From an uncultured Bacteroidota bacterium (lineage in GTDB: Bacteria > Bacteroidota > Bacteroidia > Bacteroidales > WCHB1-69): a DNA stretch of 48,525 bases. Under the pieces are notes generated by a model, which made no database searches, was not told the origin of the DNA, and saw only the letters and a list, made by a program, of their open reading frames with translations. The position numbers were made by a program, and so were the translations under genes. Shown in pieces: positions 17,445-26,031 of this stretch. The first letter of the stretch is position 1. Each line of letters begins with the position of its first letter. Location of the stretch: NCBI GenBank assembly GCA_902802755.1, contig CADCNH010000017.1, positions 1 through 48,525 of the forward strand, written 5' to 3'.

Positions 17445-17520
17445 TTTTCAATGTGCTAATTAGTTAATGTGCTAATGTGCCAATTAAATTAGCAAATTAG
17501 TAAATGAATATGGAACTCTT
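17445..17520. repeat. Degenerate repeats of a gtgctaatta-type unit
   Basis: Several variants of 'aatgtgctaat' and 'aattagcaaattag' follow each other between the divergent M16 and mtgA genes. Related units recur at 28088-28140, 29441-29480 and 38955-39030. Confidence 0.5.
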
Positions 17521-17567
17521 AGTATCTACCCCTCCTAATCTTTTAACCATCCTAACCAAATTTCCCG

Positions 17568-17576
17568 TATTTTTGC
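17568..17576 (+). promoter_or_regulatory. Promoter -7 box of mtgA
   Basis: TATTTTTGC, 20 bases before the mtgA ATG. Confidence 0.55.
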
Positions 17577-17596
17577 ACTTCCAAATTTGAAGAAAT

Positions 17597-18376
17597 ATGG
17601 CCAAGAAAAAAACTAAGAAATCTGCCGGAACTAGCGGCCCGTTGAAACGCTTACTTATATTGTTAGGCAAAGTGTTGTTGGCTTTGCTGATTTTAAGTAT
17701 CTTGTTGCCTTTGGCCTACCGATGGGTTAATCCTCCAGTAACCCCATTGATGATTATTCGCAAGGTGAAAAATGATTTACCCATAGAAAAAGAATGGCGT
17801 GATATAGAGGAAATATCGCATTATATGGCGGATTGTGCGGTGGCTTCTGAAGATAATAACTTTTTGTCTCACAAGGGCTTTGATTGGGGCGCGGTACAGA
17901 AGGCTATCAATGAGAAAAAGCAGGGTAAGCGTGAACGCGGGGCCAGCACCATTTCGCAACAGACCGCCAAAAATGTGTTTCTTTGGGACGGCCATTCCTG
18001 GATACGGAAGGGTGGGGAAGTCTATTTTACTTTCCTGATAGAAACTTTCTGGAGTAAGGAAAGAATCATGGAGGTGTATTTGAACGTAATAGAGATGGGA
18101 CCTGGCATTTATGGCGCAGAGGCCGCAGCCCAACATTATTTTCATAAAAGTGCTGACAAACTGACTTTGCACGAAGCCGCCCTTATTACTGCCTGTTATC
18201 CCGCGCCTTTGAAACGCAATCCTGCCAGACCTACAGGCTATCTGAATAAAAGAGCTGGGCAAATCAGTAGTCTCACTCGCAAAATCGGACGAATCAGGTA
18301 TGATGAGGAATCTATTGCCAAGGCCAAGGAACGCTATGCCAAGCGCAAAACCGAATGGTACGAGATAGACCTTTGA
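17597..18376 (+). CDS. mtgA: Monofunctional peptidoglycan transglycosylase
   Basis: A 259-residue GT51 enzyme that polymerises lipid II into glycan strands at the outer face of the inner membrane. A lysine-rich start and one membrane segment (about 19-42) anchor it. The catalytic Glu lies in [16 protein letters not shown] (E85). Further conserved GT51 motifs are [12 protein letters not shown] (~115-126), [17 protein letters not shown] (~151-167) and [10 protein letters not shown]. There is no transpeptidase domain, and the length fits MtgA. It is a single gene with its own promoter and is followed by repeat-rich spacer. Confidence 0.92.
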   Translation: MAKKKTKKSAGTSGPLKRLLILLGKVLLALLILSILLPLAYRWVNPPVTPLMIIRKVKNDLPIEKEWRDIEEISHYMADCAVASEDNNFLSHKGFDWGAVQKAINEKKQGKRERGASTISQQTAKNVFLWDGHSWIRKGGEVYFTFLIETFWSKERIMEVYLNVIEMGPGIYGAEAAAQHYFHKSADKLTLHEAALITACYPAPLKRNPARPTGYLNKRAGQISSLTRKIGRIRYDEESIAKAKERYAKRKTEWYEIDL

Positions 18377-18480
18377 CAAGTTGAAGACTGAAAGTTGAAA
18401 ACTGAAAACTGAAATTTGAAGTGCCAATTGTAACTGGTGAGGAGGTTGGTTTGCTAATTAACGAATTAAATAATTTGCTA
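18377..18480. repeat. Degenerate gttgaaaact-type repeats
   Basis: Directly after the mtgA stop, about five variants of a 7-10 base unit (gttgaaaact, ctgaaaact) run in tandem, then the spacer becomes ordinary AT-rich sequence. Confidence 0.5.
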
Positions 18481-18525
18481 ATGTTCAATGTTTTAATCTT
18501 CTGATAAAAAATTTGAAGTAGTTTG

Positions 18526-18556
18526 TTGAGTGTATCGAAAAAAGTTGTATTTTTGC
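18526..18556 (+). promoter_or_regulatory. Promoter of tRNA(CAT)
   Basis: TTG (18526-18528), 19 bases, TATTTTTGC (18548-18556), 12 bases before the tRNA. Confidence 0.6.
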
Positions 18557-18567
18557 ACTCTCAAAAC

Positions 18568-18641
18568 GGCGGGGTAGCTCAGTTGGTTAGAGCGTCGGAT
18601 TCATAACCCGGAGGTCTCGAGTTCAACTCTCGATCCCGCCA
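18568..18641 (+). tRNA. tRNA with CAT anticodon (Met or Ile2)
   Basis: A 74-base cloverleaf. The acceptor stem ggcgggg pairs with tcccgcc (18634-18640), and the D arm has the usual agctcagttggttagagc. The anticodon loop is ttcataa, and the T arm is ctcgagttcaactctcgat. CCA is not encoded after the discriminator A. The non-G/C-rich anticodon stem and paired first base exclude initiator tRNA. It is elongator Met or the Ile2 tRNA that needs lysidine; I cannot separate the two. Its last 19 bases overlap the 3' end of galM on the other strand. Confidence 0.9.
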
Positions 18642-19654
18642 CGAGAAAAGCCTTGCAATTGCGAGGGGTATGTTTCTCCGGGGCGGAGAAATGCGTTGGA
18701 TGCTGGCCAGTGCTGGTTGGGAGAGTCTGGGAATTTCTGCGTTTCGAGACAGATGGCGCTGCGTTGCTGGTAACGGATGCCATCTTTTCCGACAACTGTA
18801 CCGTTGAGGAAGTTGCTGGTATAGACCTGCATGCCAGGCTCTGTGGTGTAAACTTCTAGTATAATGCCTGTAGCTGGACTCTCCAGTCGGGCACAGGGGC
18901 GAGTGTCGTCGCCTTTTGTGTTTAGCACCCAGTTGTGGTCGTAGCCGTGCCCGTAACGAAGCTGTTCGAAGTCAGTGTTGATGTTGCATCCGATGGTCTT
19001 GGCCTGCCTGAAATCCATCGGGGTTCCCTCTACGGTTGCTAGTTCGCCTGTCGGGATAAGAGTCTCGTCAATAGGGGTATAGCGGTCGGCATCAATGGTC
19101 AGCAGGTGGTTGAAAATATCGGTAGAGGCATCGCCATTGAGGTTGAAGTAACTGTGGTTGGTGAGGTTGATGACGGTGGGCTCATCAGTAACCGCCTCGT
19201 ATTCAATGTCCAGTGCATTGTCGTCTGTCAGCGTATAGGTGATGCGGGCGCACACGTTGCCTGGAAATCCGTTGTCGCCGTCCTCGCTGACCAGACTCAG
19301 CACCAAGCGCTTATCGTTCACTTCCTCAACGCTAAACAGACGGTACTGCCAACCATTGGGACCACCGTGGAGACAGTGCTGGCCGTCGTTTTGTGGCAGT
19401 TGGTATGTTTGTCCGTCAATGCTTATCTGCCCTTTTTGCAGTCGGTTGGCGTATCTTCCTATGACTGCTCCGAAATCAGAGCGATGTTTTTCCGGCAGGT
19501 AGTCGTCCAATTTGCCAAAGCCAAGCACCACATCTCGCAGTTGTCCGTCTTTGTCAGGCACATACAACGATACCACACGCCCACCGAAATTGGTGATTTC
19601 CACTTTGAGACCGTGGAAGTTTGTCAGCGTATGGAGGGATATGTTATTGTTCAT
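18623..19654 (-). CDS. galM: Aldose 1-epimerase (mutarotase)
   Basis: A 343-residue GalM that interconverts the alpha and beta anomers of galactose or glucose in the cytoplasm. The catalytic and binding residues are visible: His in NDGQHCLHGGPNGW (~100), His in LTNHSYFNLNG (~170) and the catalytic base Glu in ICLETQKFPDSP (~304). There is no signal peptide. The reading frame does not stop after the usual FLRPGETYPS end. It goes on for ~12 residues and ends inside the tRNA gene on the opposite strand, so the last codons are tRNA sequence read backwards. It follows the ABC-F gene by 63 bases and may share its transcript. Confidence 0.9.
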   Translation of the reverse strand: MNNNISLHTLTNFHGLKVEITNFGGRVVSLYVPDKDGQLRDVVLGFGKLDDYLPEKHRSDFGAVIGRYANRLQKGQISIDGQTYQLPQNDGQHCLHGGPNGWQYRLFSVEEVNDKRLVLSLVSEDGDNGFPGNVCARITYTLTDDNALDIEYEAVTDEPTVINLTNHSYFNLNGDASTDIFNHLLTIDADRYTPIDETLIPTGELATVEGTPMDFRQAKTIGCNINTDFEQLRYGHGYDHNWVLNTKGDDTRPCARLESPATGIILEVYTTEPGMQVYTSNFLNGTVVGKDGIRYQQRSAICLETQKFPDSPNQHWPASNAFLRPGETYPSQLQGFSRGGIES

Positions 19655-19717
19655 ATTTTCCCAAGATCTTTTTATACAGCGAACGCGATGAATCGCGTCC
19701 CTGCATTTGGAGAAAAG

Positions 19718-21619
19718 CTACTCCTTCTCCGACAACTCCAGCCACCGCATGGACTTGTCATCTAAAGAAGTCTCGACCTCTTGATAGCGACGGCTCCAGT
19801 CGGTGAGCTCCTGCGAGCTGCCGGCACCACTGTTCATCTTTTCGATGAGCTCGGCCTTCTCTTTTTCAAGTTGCTCAATCTCCACCTCCAAAGTCTCGAA
19901 TTCCTTGCGTTCTTTGAAGGTCATTTTGTTAGGATTGGTGGCTCGAGCGGGCTTGCTTTTGCTTTCTTCCGTTACAGCGGGCGCATTAATCTTGGCGATG
20001 CGTTTCTGCAGTCTCAGTTCTTTATCACGCTCCAAGCGGTATTCGGTGTAGTTGCCGTAATAGTCCTTGATTTTGCCATGACCCTCGAAGACAAAGATAT
20101 GATCCACCAGCTTGTTCATAAACCAACGGTCGTGCGATACCATCAGGATGCAGCCGGTGTAGTTCTCCAAAAAGTCCTCCAACAAGTTCAGTGTGTCGAT
20201 GTCGAAGTCGTTGGTGGGCTCGTCCAAAATAAGGAAGTTGGGGTTCTTCAACAGGGTGATGAGCAGGTGCAGTTTGCGTTTTTCGCCACCGCTAAGGTCT
20301 TCATAATAAGTGTATTGCTGCTCATACTTGAAGCCGAAGTGATTCAGGAATTGAGAGGCACCCATGTAGTTGCCGTTGTCCATGCGGATCACCTCCGCTT
20401 GCTCCTTCACCAAGTCGATAATGCGTTTGTTGCCGGAATAGGGGAGGCCGTCCTGCGAGAAATAACCGAACTGGATGGTCAAGCCCGGGGTGATTTTGCC
20501 TCCGTCGGCTTGCAATTCGCCCATAATCAATTTCAGGAAGGTACTTTTGCCAGTGCCGTTGGGACCGACAATACCGCATTTTTCACCTTTCTTGAAAATG
20601 TAGGAGAAGTCATCCAGCAATACATTATCGGGATAGGCGAAATCCAAATTGTTGATTTCTAATATTTTGTTACCCAGTCGTTCGGTGCGGACCTTGAAAC
20701 CTTCCTGCTTTTGCTCAGGGGCTTTGCTCACTTCTTTTTTGAGTTCCTCGAAGGCGTTGATTCGGGCCCTGGCCTTGGTGGTTCGTGCCTGTGGAGAGGT
20801 GTGTACCCATTCCAGTTCCTTGCGGAAAAGTTGTCGTAATTTCTCGTTTTCCGCAGCGGCATTGGACAAGCGTTCTGCCTTTTTCTCTACAAAATAATCG
20901 TACTTGCCCCGGTAATGATACAACTGTCCGTGATCCAACTCGATGATGTCATTGCACACTTGGTCGAGGAAATATCGGTCGTGTGTTACCATCAGCAGGG
21001 TGACATTGGCGGACTTGAGATAGTTCTCCAACCATTCAATCATTTCCACATCCAGGTGGTTGGTGGGTTCGTCCAGGATCAGCAGGTCGGTGTCGGCAAT
21101 CAGGGTTTTGGCTAAGGCTGCCTTCTTGCGTTGTCCTCCCGACAATTCGTTGATATTTTTGAAGATATCATGTATGCCGAAACGCGACAATATTTCTTTG
21201 GCTTTGGCCTCGAAGTCCCAGGCATGCAGGCGGTCCATTTCCATAATGGCTTTTTGCAAGCGCTGTTGCACTTCAACATTTTCGTGCTCTGTCTCTGCTA
21301 ACACCATGCAGGCCTCGTATTCTTTAATGGCTTGAATGGTAGGTGTTTGTGCGTCAAAAATGGCATCCAAGACCGAAAAATTGTCAGCGAAGCGGTCCAT
21401 CTGGGGCAGATAGGACACCGTAATATCATTTCTGATGACCACTTGGCCACTGTCAGGTACATCATAGCCCGCAATGATGTTCAGCAAAGTGCTTTTGCCA
21501 GTGCCATTGCGGGCTATCAATGCTGTCTTCTGGCCTTTCTCAAGACCAAAGGTAATCTCGGAGAATAACTCTTTCTCTCCGATGCTCTTCGACAGTTTCT
21601 CGACGGTCAAATAGTTCAT
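19718..21619 (-). CDS. ABC-F family ATPase (Uup-like)
   Basis: A 633-residue soluble protein with two ATP-binding cassettes and no membrane segments. Cassette 1 has ARNGTGKST, LSGGQRKKAALAK and LLILDEPTNHLD; cassette 2 has GPNGTGKST, LSGGEKRKLHLL and FLILDEPTNDFD. The ABC-F linker lies between them. The C-terminal ~100 residues are charged and helical, as in the Uup C-terminal domain (coiled coil near residues 555-630). Such proteins act on ribosomes, or for Uup on DNA and ribosome assembly, rather than in transport. The first glycine of Walker A in cassette 1 is Ala, which is unusual. Only 39 bases separate its start from the ridA stop, so it may be read together with ridA. Confidence 0.88.
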   Translation of the reverse strand: MNYLTVEKLSKSIGEKELFSEITFGLEKGQKTALIARNGTGKSTLLNIIAGYDVPDSGQVVIRNDITVSYLPQMDRFADNFSVLDAIFDAQTPTIQAIKEYEACMVLAETEHENVEVQQRLQKAIMEMDRLHAWDFEAKAKEILSRFGIHDIFKNINELSGGQRKKAALAKTLIADTDLLILDEPTNHLDVEMIEWLENYLKSANVTLLMVTHDRYFLDQVCNDIIELDHGQLYHYRGKYDYFVEKKAERLSNAAAENEKLRQLFRKELEWVHTSPQARTTKARARINAFEELKKEVSKAPEQKQEGFKVRTERLGNKILEINNLDFAYPDNVLLDDFSYIFKKGEKCGIVGPNGTGKSTFLKLIMGELQADGGKITPGLTIQFGYFSQDGLPYSGNKRIIDLVKEQAEVIRMDNGNYMGASQFLNHFGFKYEQQYTYYEDLSGGEKRKLHLLITLLKNPNFLILDEPTNDFDIDTLNLLEDFLENYTGCILMVSHDRWFMNKLVDHIFVFEGHGKIKDYYGNYTEYRLERDKELRLQKRIAKINAPAVTEESKSKPARATNPNKMTFKERKEFETLEVEIEQLEKEKAELIEKMNSGAGSSQELTDWSRRYQEVETSLDDKSMRWLELSEKE

Positions 21620-21658
21620 CAGAAATGAAAATGAAATTTATAAAGAACTAATCCTGAA

Positions 21659-22033
21659 TTATTTAACAGCGATAGTCTCGATTTCTACCAATGCGCCAAG
21701 GGGCAGGTCTTTCACAGCGAAAGCGGCTCTTGCCGGCGGATTCACGGTGTAGTATTTGGCATACACCTCATTCATGGGTTTGAAATAGGCGATGTCGCTC
21801 AACAGGCAAGTTGATTTGATGACATTGTCGAAAGTGTAACCAGCTTCTTTCAGGATGGCTTCGATGTTCTTCATCACTTGTTCGGTCTGAGCCTCAATGC
21901 CTTCGGGCATTTTGCCTGTAGCCGGGTCAACGGGAATCTGACCTGAAATGAATAACATTCCGTTAGCTTCGATAGCTTGGCTGTATGGACCCACAGCCTT
22001 GGGTGCGTTGTCGGTATGGATTACTTTTTTCAT
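21659..22033 (-). CDS. ridA: RidA family enamine/imine deaminase
   Basis: A 124-residue YjgF/YER057c/UK114 protein, the normal length for this trimeric family. It hydrolyses reactive 2-aminoacrylate and related imines released by PLP enzymes. The essential Arg lies in PPARAAFAVKDLP (about R103), and the C-terminal LVEIETIAV strand is typical. It has no membrane or signal sequence. It is followed closely by the ABC-F gene and preceded by a repeat-filled spacer. Confidence 0.92.
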   Translation of the reverse strand: MKKVIHTDNAPKAVGPYSQAIEANGMLFISGQIPVDPATGKMPEGIEAQTEQVMKNIEAILKEAGYTFDNVIKSTCLLSDIAYFKPMNEVYAKYYTVNPPARAAFAVKDLPLGALVEIETIAVK

Positions 22034-22067
22034 TGTAGATTTTTTTTATTTGTTGAATTGTCTTGTT

Positions 22068-22209
22068 CGTTAAGTCGCTCGCCTCGCTCGCTCGAGGAGA
22101 CACTCACTGCGTTCGTTCGGTAAGTCGCTCACTTTGTTCGCTCGGGGAGACGATGTGTCGTTTATCCGTTTATCCGTCTACCCGAGTGCACGTAGTGCAC
22201 GTCTCCTCG
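22068..22209. repeat. Direct and inverted repeats between sufB and ridA
   Basis: Two ~36-base copies with a 49-base period share 'taagtcgctc' (22071 and 22121) and a 'gctcg-gg-gagac' end. cgaggagac (22093-22101) is a perfect inverted match to gtctcctcg (22201-22209). A gtgcac-gta-gtgcac palindrome lies at 22186-22200. The GC-rich block differs from the AT-rich repeats in other spacers and fills nearly the whole gap. Confidence 0.6.
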
Positions 22210-22226
22210 TCTTCCCGTATTACCGT

Positions 22227-23666
22227 CTATCCGATGCTTCCCTCCAGGCTGATACTCAGCAGTTTCTGTGCCTCGACAGCAAACTCCATGGGTAGCTTCT
22301 TGAGCACGTCTTTGGCATAACCGTTGACAATCAGGCTGATGGCACTTTCTTTGTCGATACCGCGCTGCTGGCAGTAAAATAGCTGATCATCAGAGATTTT
22401 TGAGGTTGTGGCCTCGTGTTCCATCACTGATGACTTGTTATGACATTCGATGTAAGGCCAGGTATGGGCACCGCATTGGTCGCCCATCAATAGTGAGTCG
22501 CACTGCGAGAAGTTGCGGCTGTTTTCGGCTTGCTTGTTCACTTTAACCAAGCCTCGGTAGCTGTTTTGGCTCTTGCCAGCGGAGATACCCTTTGAGACAA
22601 TCAAGCTACGGGTGTTCTTGCCGATATGAATCATTTTTGTGCCCGTATCAGCCTGCTGGAAGTTGTTGGTGACGGCTACGGAATAGAATTCTCCGACGGA
22701 ATTGTCGCCACGCAGCACGCAACCCGGATATTTCCAGGTGATGGCAGAGCCTGTTTCCACTTGTGTCCATGAAATCTTGGCGTTTTCCTCGCATAAACCT
22801 CTCTTGGTTACCAGATTGTATATACCTCCATTGCCGTCTTTGTCGCCAGGATACCAGTTTTGGACAGTTGAATATTTGATTTCTGCATCTTTCATGGCAA
22901 TCAATTCCACTACTGCGGCATGCAATTGGTTCTCATCACGTTGCGGAGCGGTACAACCTTCCATGTAGCTGACGTATGCGCCTTCATCGGCGATGAGTAG
23001 GGTACGTTCAAACTGCCCTGTGTTGGCCGCGTTGATACGGAAATAGGTGGATAGCTCGATAGGGCAGTGCACACCTTTGGGAATGTAGCAGAAGGAGCCT
23101 TCGCTGAAGACCGCTGAGTTGAGGGCGGCATAAAAGTTGTCGGTGGCCGGTACCACGGAACCCAAGTATTTCTTGACTAAATCAGGGTATTTCTGAATGG
23201 CTTCACCGAAAGAACAGAATAGAATGCCCTCTTTTTCAAGAGTCTCCGAGAATGTGGTCTTTACAGAAACCGAATCGATGACAGCATCCACAGCCACACC
23301 CGACAGTTTTTTCTGCTCTTCCAGAGAGATGCCCAACTTGTTGAAGGTTTTCACTAACTCTGGATCTACTTCATCCATGTTGTTTAGTTCTTTCTTCTTT
23401 TTTGGAATGGCTAAATAAATGATATCCTGATAATTGGGCCTTTTGAAGGACAGGTGTCCCCAATCGGGTTCTTTCAAGGTTTGCCAGTGGCGGAAGGCCT
23501 TGAGGCGGAACTCCAGCAGCCAGTCGGGTTCGTTTTTTCTTTTGGAAATCATGCGGACAATGTCTTCGTTCAGCCCTTTTGGAAATTCTTCCACATCAAT
23601 GTCGGAGACAAAGCCGTATTCGTATTCTTTGTTGGTGAGTTCTTCTATTTGTTGTTGTTTGGCCAT
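22227..23666 (-). CDS. sufB: Fe-S cluster assembly scaffold SufB
   Basis: The ATG at 23666 gives 479 residues ([10 protein letters not shown]...); an upstream TTG would add only seven poor residues. Typical SufB stretches are [39 protein letters not shown] and [15 protein letters not shown], where conserved Cys and His residues involved in cluster building lie, and the C-terminal [20 protein letters not shown]. SufB works with SufC and SufD in the cytoplasm. Unusually, sufC and sufD are not beside it: the next gene is ridA. It lies ~70 bases downstream of trxB on the same strand. Confidence 0.93.
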   Translation of the reverse strand: MAKQQQIEELTNKEYEYGFVSDIDVEEFPKGLNEDIVRMISKRKNEPDWLLEFRLKAFRHWQTLKEPDWGHLSFKRPNYQDIIYLAIPKKKKELNNMDEVDPELVKTFNKLGISLEEQKKLSGVAVDAVIDSVSVKTTFSETLEKEGILFCSFGEAIQKYPDLVKKYLGSVVPATDNFYAALNSAVFSEGSFCYIPKGVHCPIELSTYFRINAANTGQFERTLLIADEGAYVSYMEGCTAPQRDENQLHAAVVELIAMKDAEIKYSTVQNWYPGDKDGNGGIYNLVTKRGLCEENAKISWTQVETGSAITWKYPGCVLRGDNSVGEFYSVAVTNNFQQADTGTKMIHIGKNTRSLIVSKGISAGKSQNSYRGLVKVNKQAENSRNFSQCDSLLMGDQCGAHTWPYIECHNKSSVMEHEATTSKISDDQLFYCQQRGIDKESAISLIVNGYAKDVLKKLPMEFAVEAQKLLSISLEGSIG

Positions 23667-23735
23667 AAGTATACTTTTTTTGTACAAAGAGTTTTTGGCC
23701 TTTCATGGAAAAGGCAAAAGTGGTGGGCAGAAGAT

Positions 23736-24671
23736 TTAGTTTTGATTCAGAAAGCGTTCGGCTTCCACGGCGGCGATACAGCCGGAGGCAGCGGCAGTAA
23801 TGGCTTGTCGGTAGTTGGGGTCTTGCACATCGCCAGCAGCAAATACACCTGGCACGTTGGTGCGGCCACCTTTGTCGGTGATGATATAGCCTTGGGCATC
23901 CAGGTCAATTTGACCCTTGAACAGCTCGGTCACAGGGGTTACACCAATGGCGACGAAAATGCCGTCCAAGGGCAGCACTCTTTCGCTTTTGTCTTTGGTA
24001 TCAGCGAGTTTCAGTCCGGTAACACTCTTGACAAAGCCTTTTTTCTCACCTAACACTTCCACGGGAATGCTGTTCCATTGGATGTCGATATTTTCTTTTT
24101 TGAAAACCTTGTCCTGCATGGCCTGTGAGGCACGGAAGGCGTCGCGGCGATGCACCAAGTACACCTTGGCACATAGATTTGACAGGTACATGGCTTCTTC
24201 GAGGGCAGTATCTCCGCCGCCAATGACAGCTACGGTGCGGCCTCTGAAGAAGTTGCCATCGCAGGTGGCACAGGCCGACACGCCGAAGCCACGGTATTGC
24301 TCCTCGCTTTCCAAACCCAGCCAGCGGGCAGTGGCGCCTGTGGCAATGATAACGGTTTCTGCGACAATCTCTTGTTCATCGTCCACTATGCAGTGGAAGG
24401 GACGCTGTGAAAAATCGACCTTGGTAACTAATCCTTGGCGGATGTCGCTGCCGGCATTCAAACTCTGCTGGCGAATGTCGTCCATGATATTCGGACCGGA
24501 CTGTCCCTTGGGATAGCCTGGAAAGTTTTCCACTTCGCTGGTGATGGTCAGCTGGCCGCCGGGTTGCATGCCTTCAATGATGACAGGCTTCAAACCCGCG
24601 CGGGAAGCATAAATGCCTGCGGTATAGCCGGCAGGACCAGAACCGATGATAAGACATTTGATGTTTTCCAT
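23736..24671 (-). CDS. trxB: Thioredoxin reductase
   Basis: I use the ATG at 24671 (311 residues); five extra residues upstream would overlap the previous gene. The order is as in TrxB: FAD-binding GSGPAGYTAGIYASRA (~9-24), the redox pair CATCDG (~137-142), NADPH-binding GGGDTALEEA and the second FAD motif GVFAAGDVQD near the end. It passes electrons from NADPH to thioredoxin in the cytoplasm. The start is separated from the DUF362 stop by one base, so the two genes are translated together, and sufB follows. This suggests a redox/Fe-S cluster of genes. Confidence 0.94.
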   Translation of the reverse strand: MENIKCLIIGSGPAGYTAGIYASRAGLKPVIIEGMQPGGQLTITSEVENFPGYPKGQSGPNIMDDIRQQSLNAGSDIRQGLVTKVDFSQRPFHCIVDDEQEIVAETVIIATGATARWLGLESEEQYRGFGVSACATCDGNFFRGRTVAVIGGGDTALEEAMYLSNLCAKVYLVHRRDAFRASQAMQDKVFKKENIDIQWNSIPVEVLGEKKGFVKSVTGLKLADTKDKSERVLPLDGIFVAIGVTPVTELFKGQIDLDAQGYIITDKGGRTNVPGVFAAGDVQDPNYRQAITAAASGCIAAVEAERFLNQN

Positions 24672-24672
24672 C

Positions 24673-25779
24673 TTATTTCTTGTCAATGTTGATTAAATTG
24701 TATTTCTTGTTACCCATGCCTAATTTCTCAGCATATTCAATCTGATGTTTACCGCTGACAGAATTTACTTTCAGGAAAGCGTCATCGCTGTCGGTGGCTT
24801 TATCTACCAAGTCATGGGCAGCAGCTTCGATGGCTACGATGTCGGTAGAAGCCAAAATGCCGATATTGCCGCAGAAGGGTGCTTCGGGATGTCCTCCACA
24901 GTCGCAGGTGGGTGACAGGTTGATGACCACGTTGAAATAGATGTTGTTGCGGTTCTGGGTGGCCGCCTTGGCATATTCCACTAAGCCTTCCAAGAATCGT
25001 TCGGTTTGCAATGAGTCAGAGGCTGGCTGAATAGCATCGAATGTACAGGTTGAGATGCATTTGCCACAACCGATACATTTCTCACGGTCAATCACAGGCC
25101 CATTGTCGGTAATAGTGATGGCATTCACTGGACAATCGTATGAGCAGGCGGAACAACCCGTGCATTTGGAAGCTACAACTTCCGGAAAATCGCTGGTATG
25201 CATGATTCTTTTCCCTTTGGGAGTAGCCATACCCATAGAGGCGTTCTTGATGCAACCACCGAAACCGGAGCGTCCATGGCCTTTGAAGTGGGTGAAGTAA
25301 ATGATGGTTTCGTACTTGTCGATGTTCTTGCCGAGATAGGCTGTCTTGAACTGTTTGCCACCTTCAATGGGAACTTCCAGTTCGCCTTCGGAATCCAGAA
25401 TGTCGATAGGAGCGAAAGTAAAACCGTGGTCATGAGCCAATTCAATATGAGTGTCAGTTTCTGAGCGGCGCCCTTTGTAGGCGACATTGGTTTCAATCAG
25501 TGTGGCGTCCAGTGCCTTGCATAAGGGTTCTACCATAGTGGCCGGCACAAAATAGGTGTTGCCGTCTTCGCCGAAATGCACTTTGATACCCACATTACCT
25601 TTCACGTTTTCTTTCACATATTCAAAAAGTTGCATCACTCCTTCGGGAGAAATGTCTTCGGTGAAATATACATCGGAAGCGGGGACATTGCTCTCTTCTG
25701 TATTGTCATTGCTTTTGTTTTGGCAGCTGCTGAAGATAAATGCGGTAGCCATCAGCGCAAATGATAAAATTTTTTTCAT
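24673..25779 (-). CDS. DUF362 ferredoxin-like lipoprotein
   Basis: This 368-residue protein starts with a lipoprotein signal (MKKILSFALMATAFIFSSC, lipobox FSSC, Cys19). The DUF362 region is followed by two 4Fe-4S motifs, CTGCSACSYDCP and CIGCGKCISTC, each with the CxxCxxCxxxC pattern, in the middle (about 215-255). A further Cys-containing stretch, TCDCGGHPEAPFCGN, lies near 300. It should carry electrons. The N-terminus implies export and lipid anchoring, which is odd for a two-cluster ferredoxin and is discussed separately. It is directly upstream of trxB with one base between, and has its own promoter. Confidence 0.85.
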   Translation of the reverse strand: MKKILSFALMATAFIFSSCQNKSNDNTEESNVPASDVYFTEDISPEGVMQLFEYVKENVKGNVGIKVHFGEDGNTYFVPATMVEPLCKALDATLIETNVAYKGRRSETDTHIELAHDHGFTFAPIDILDSEGELEVPIEGGKQFKTAYLGKNIDKYETIIYFTHFKGHGRSGFGGCIKNASMGMATPKGKRIMHTSDFPEVVASKCTGCSACSYDCPVNAITITDNGPVIDREKCIGCGKCISTCTFDAIQPASDSLQTERFLEGLVEYAKAATQNRNNIYFNVVINLSPTCDCGGHPEAPFCGNIGILASTDIVAIEAAAHDLVDKATDSDDAFLKVNSVSGKHQIEYAEKLGMGNKKYNLINIDKK

Positions 25780-25835
25780 GTTAAAATGTTGGTTTGTAAA
25801 AGGTTAATATTGATTGTTTTGCTTTTTTCCAAATT

Positions 25836-25844
25836 GCAAAGATA
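25836..25844 (-). promoter_or_regulatory. Promoter -7 box of the DUF362-trxB unit
   Basis: On the minus strand this reads TATCTTTGC, ~57 bases before the DUF362 start; probably drives DUF362-trxB. Confidence 0.6.
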
Positions 25845-25852
25845 CAAAAAAA

Positions 25853-26030
25853 GTTGACAGTTGACAGTTGAAAATTGACAGTTGTCGGCTATAGGTTACA
25901 GGGGTCAGGGGTCAGTGGTCAGTGGTCAGTGATTAGGTGTTAGTGTTGAATTTTGAATTCTTAATTGTTAATTGTTAATTGTTAATTCTCCTGCCTTCTA
26001 CTGACCCCTGACCCCTGAAACCTGACCACT
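25853..26030. repeat. Three classes of short tandem repeats in one spacer
   Basis: In order: gttgaca/gttgaaa units, then ggtcagg/ggtcagt units, then ttaattg units. The right side then carries complementary ctgacccctgacccc, able to pair with ggggtcaggggtcag on the left (about 25900-25915 with 25999-26014). This could act as a terminator for the TPR gene's neighbour, or be purely repetitive. Confidence 0.55.
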
Positions 26031-26031
26031 A

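Noticed and set aside
22068..22209. CRISPR array
   Set aside because: Only two imperfect copies with ~13-base spacing and extensive internal symmetry; no cas gene in the window.
25853..26030. CRISPR-like or VNTR array with spacers
   Set aside because: The units are 7 bases long and contiguous without unique spacers.
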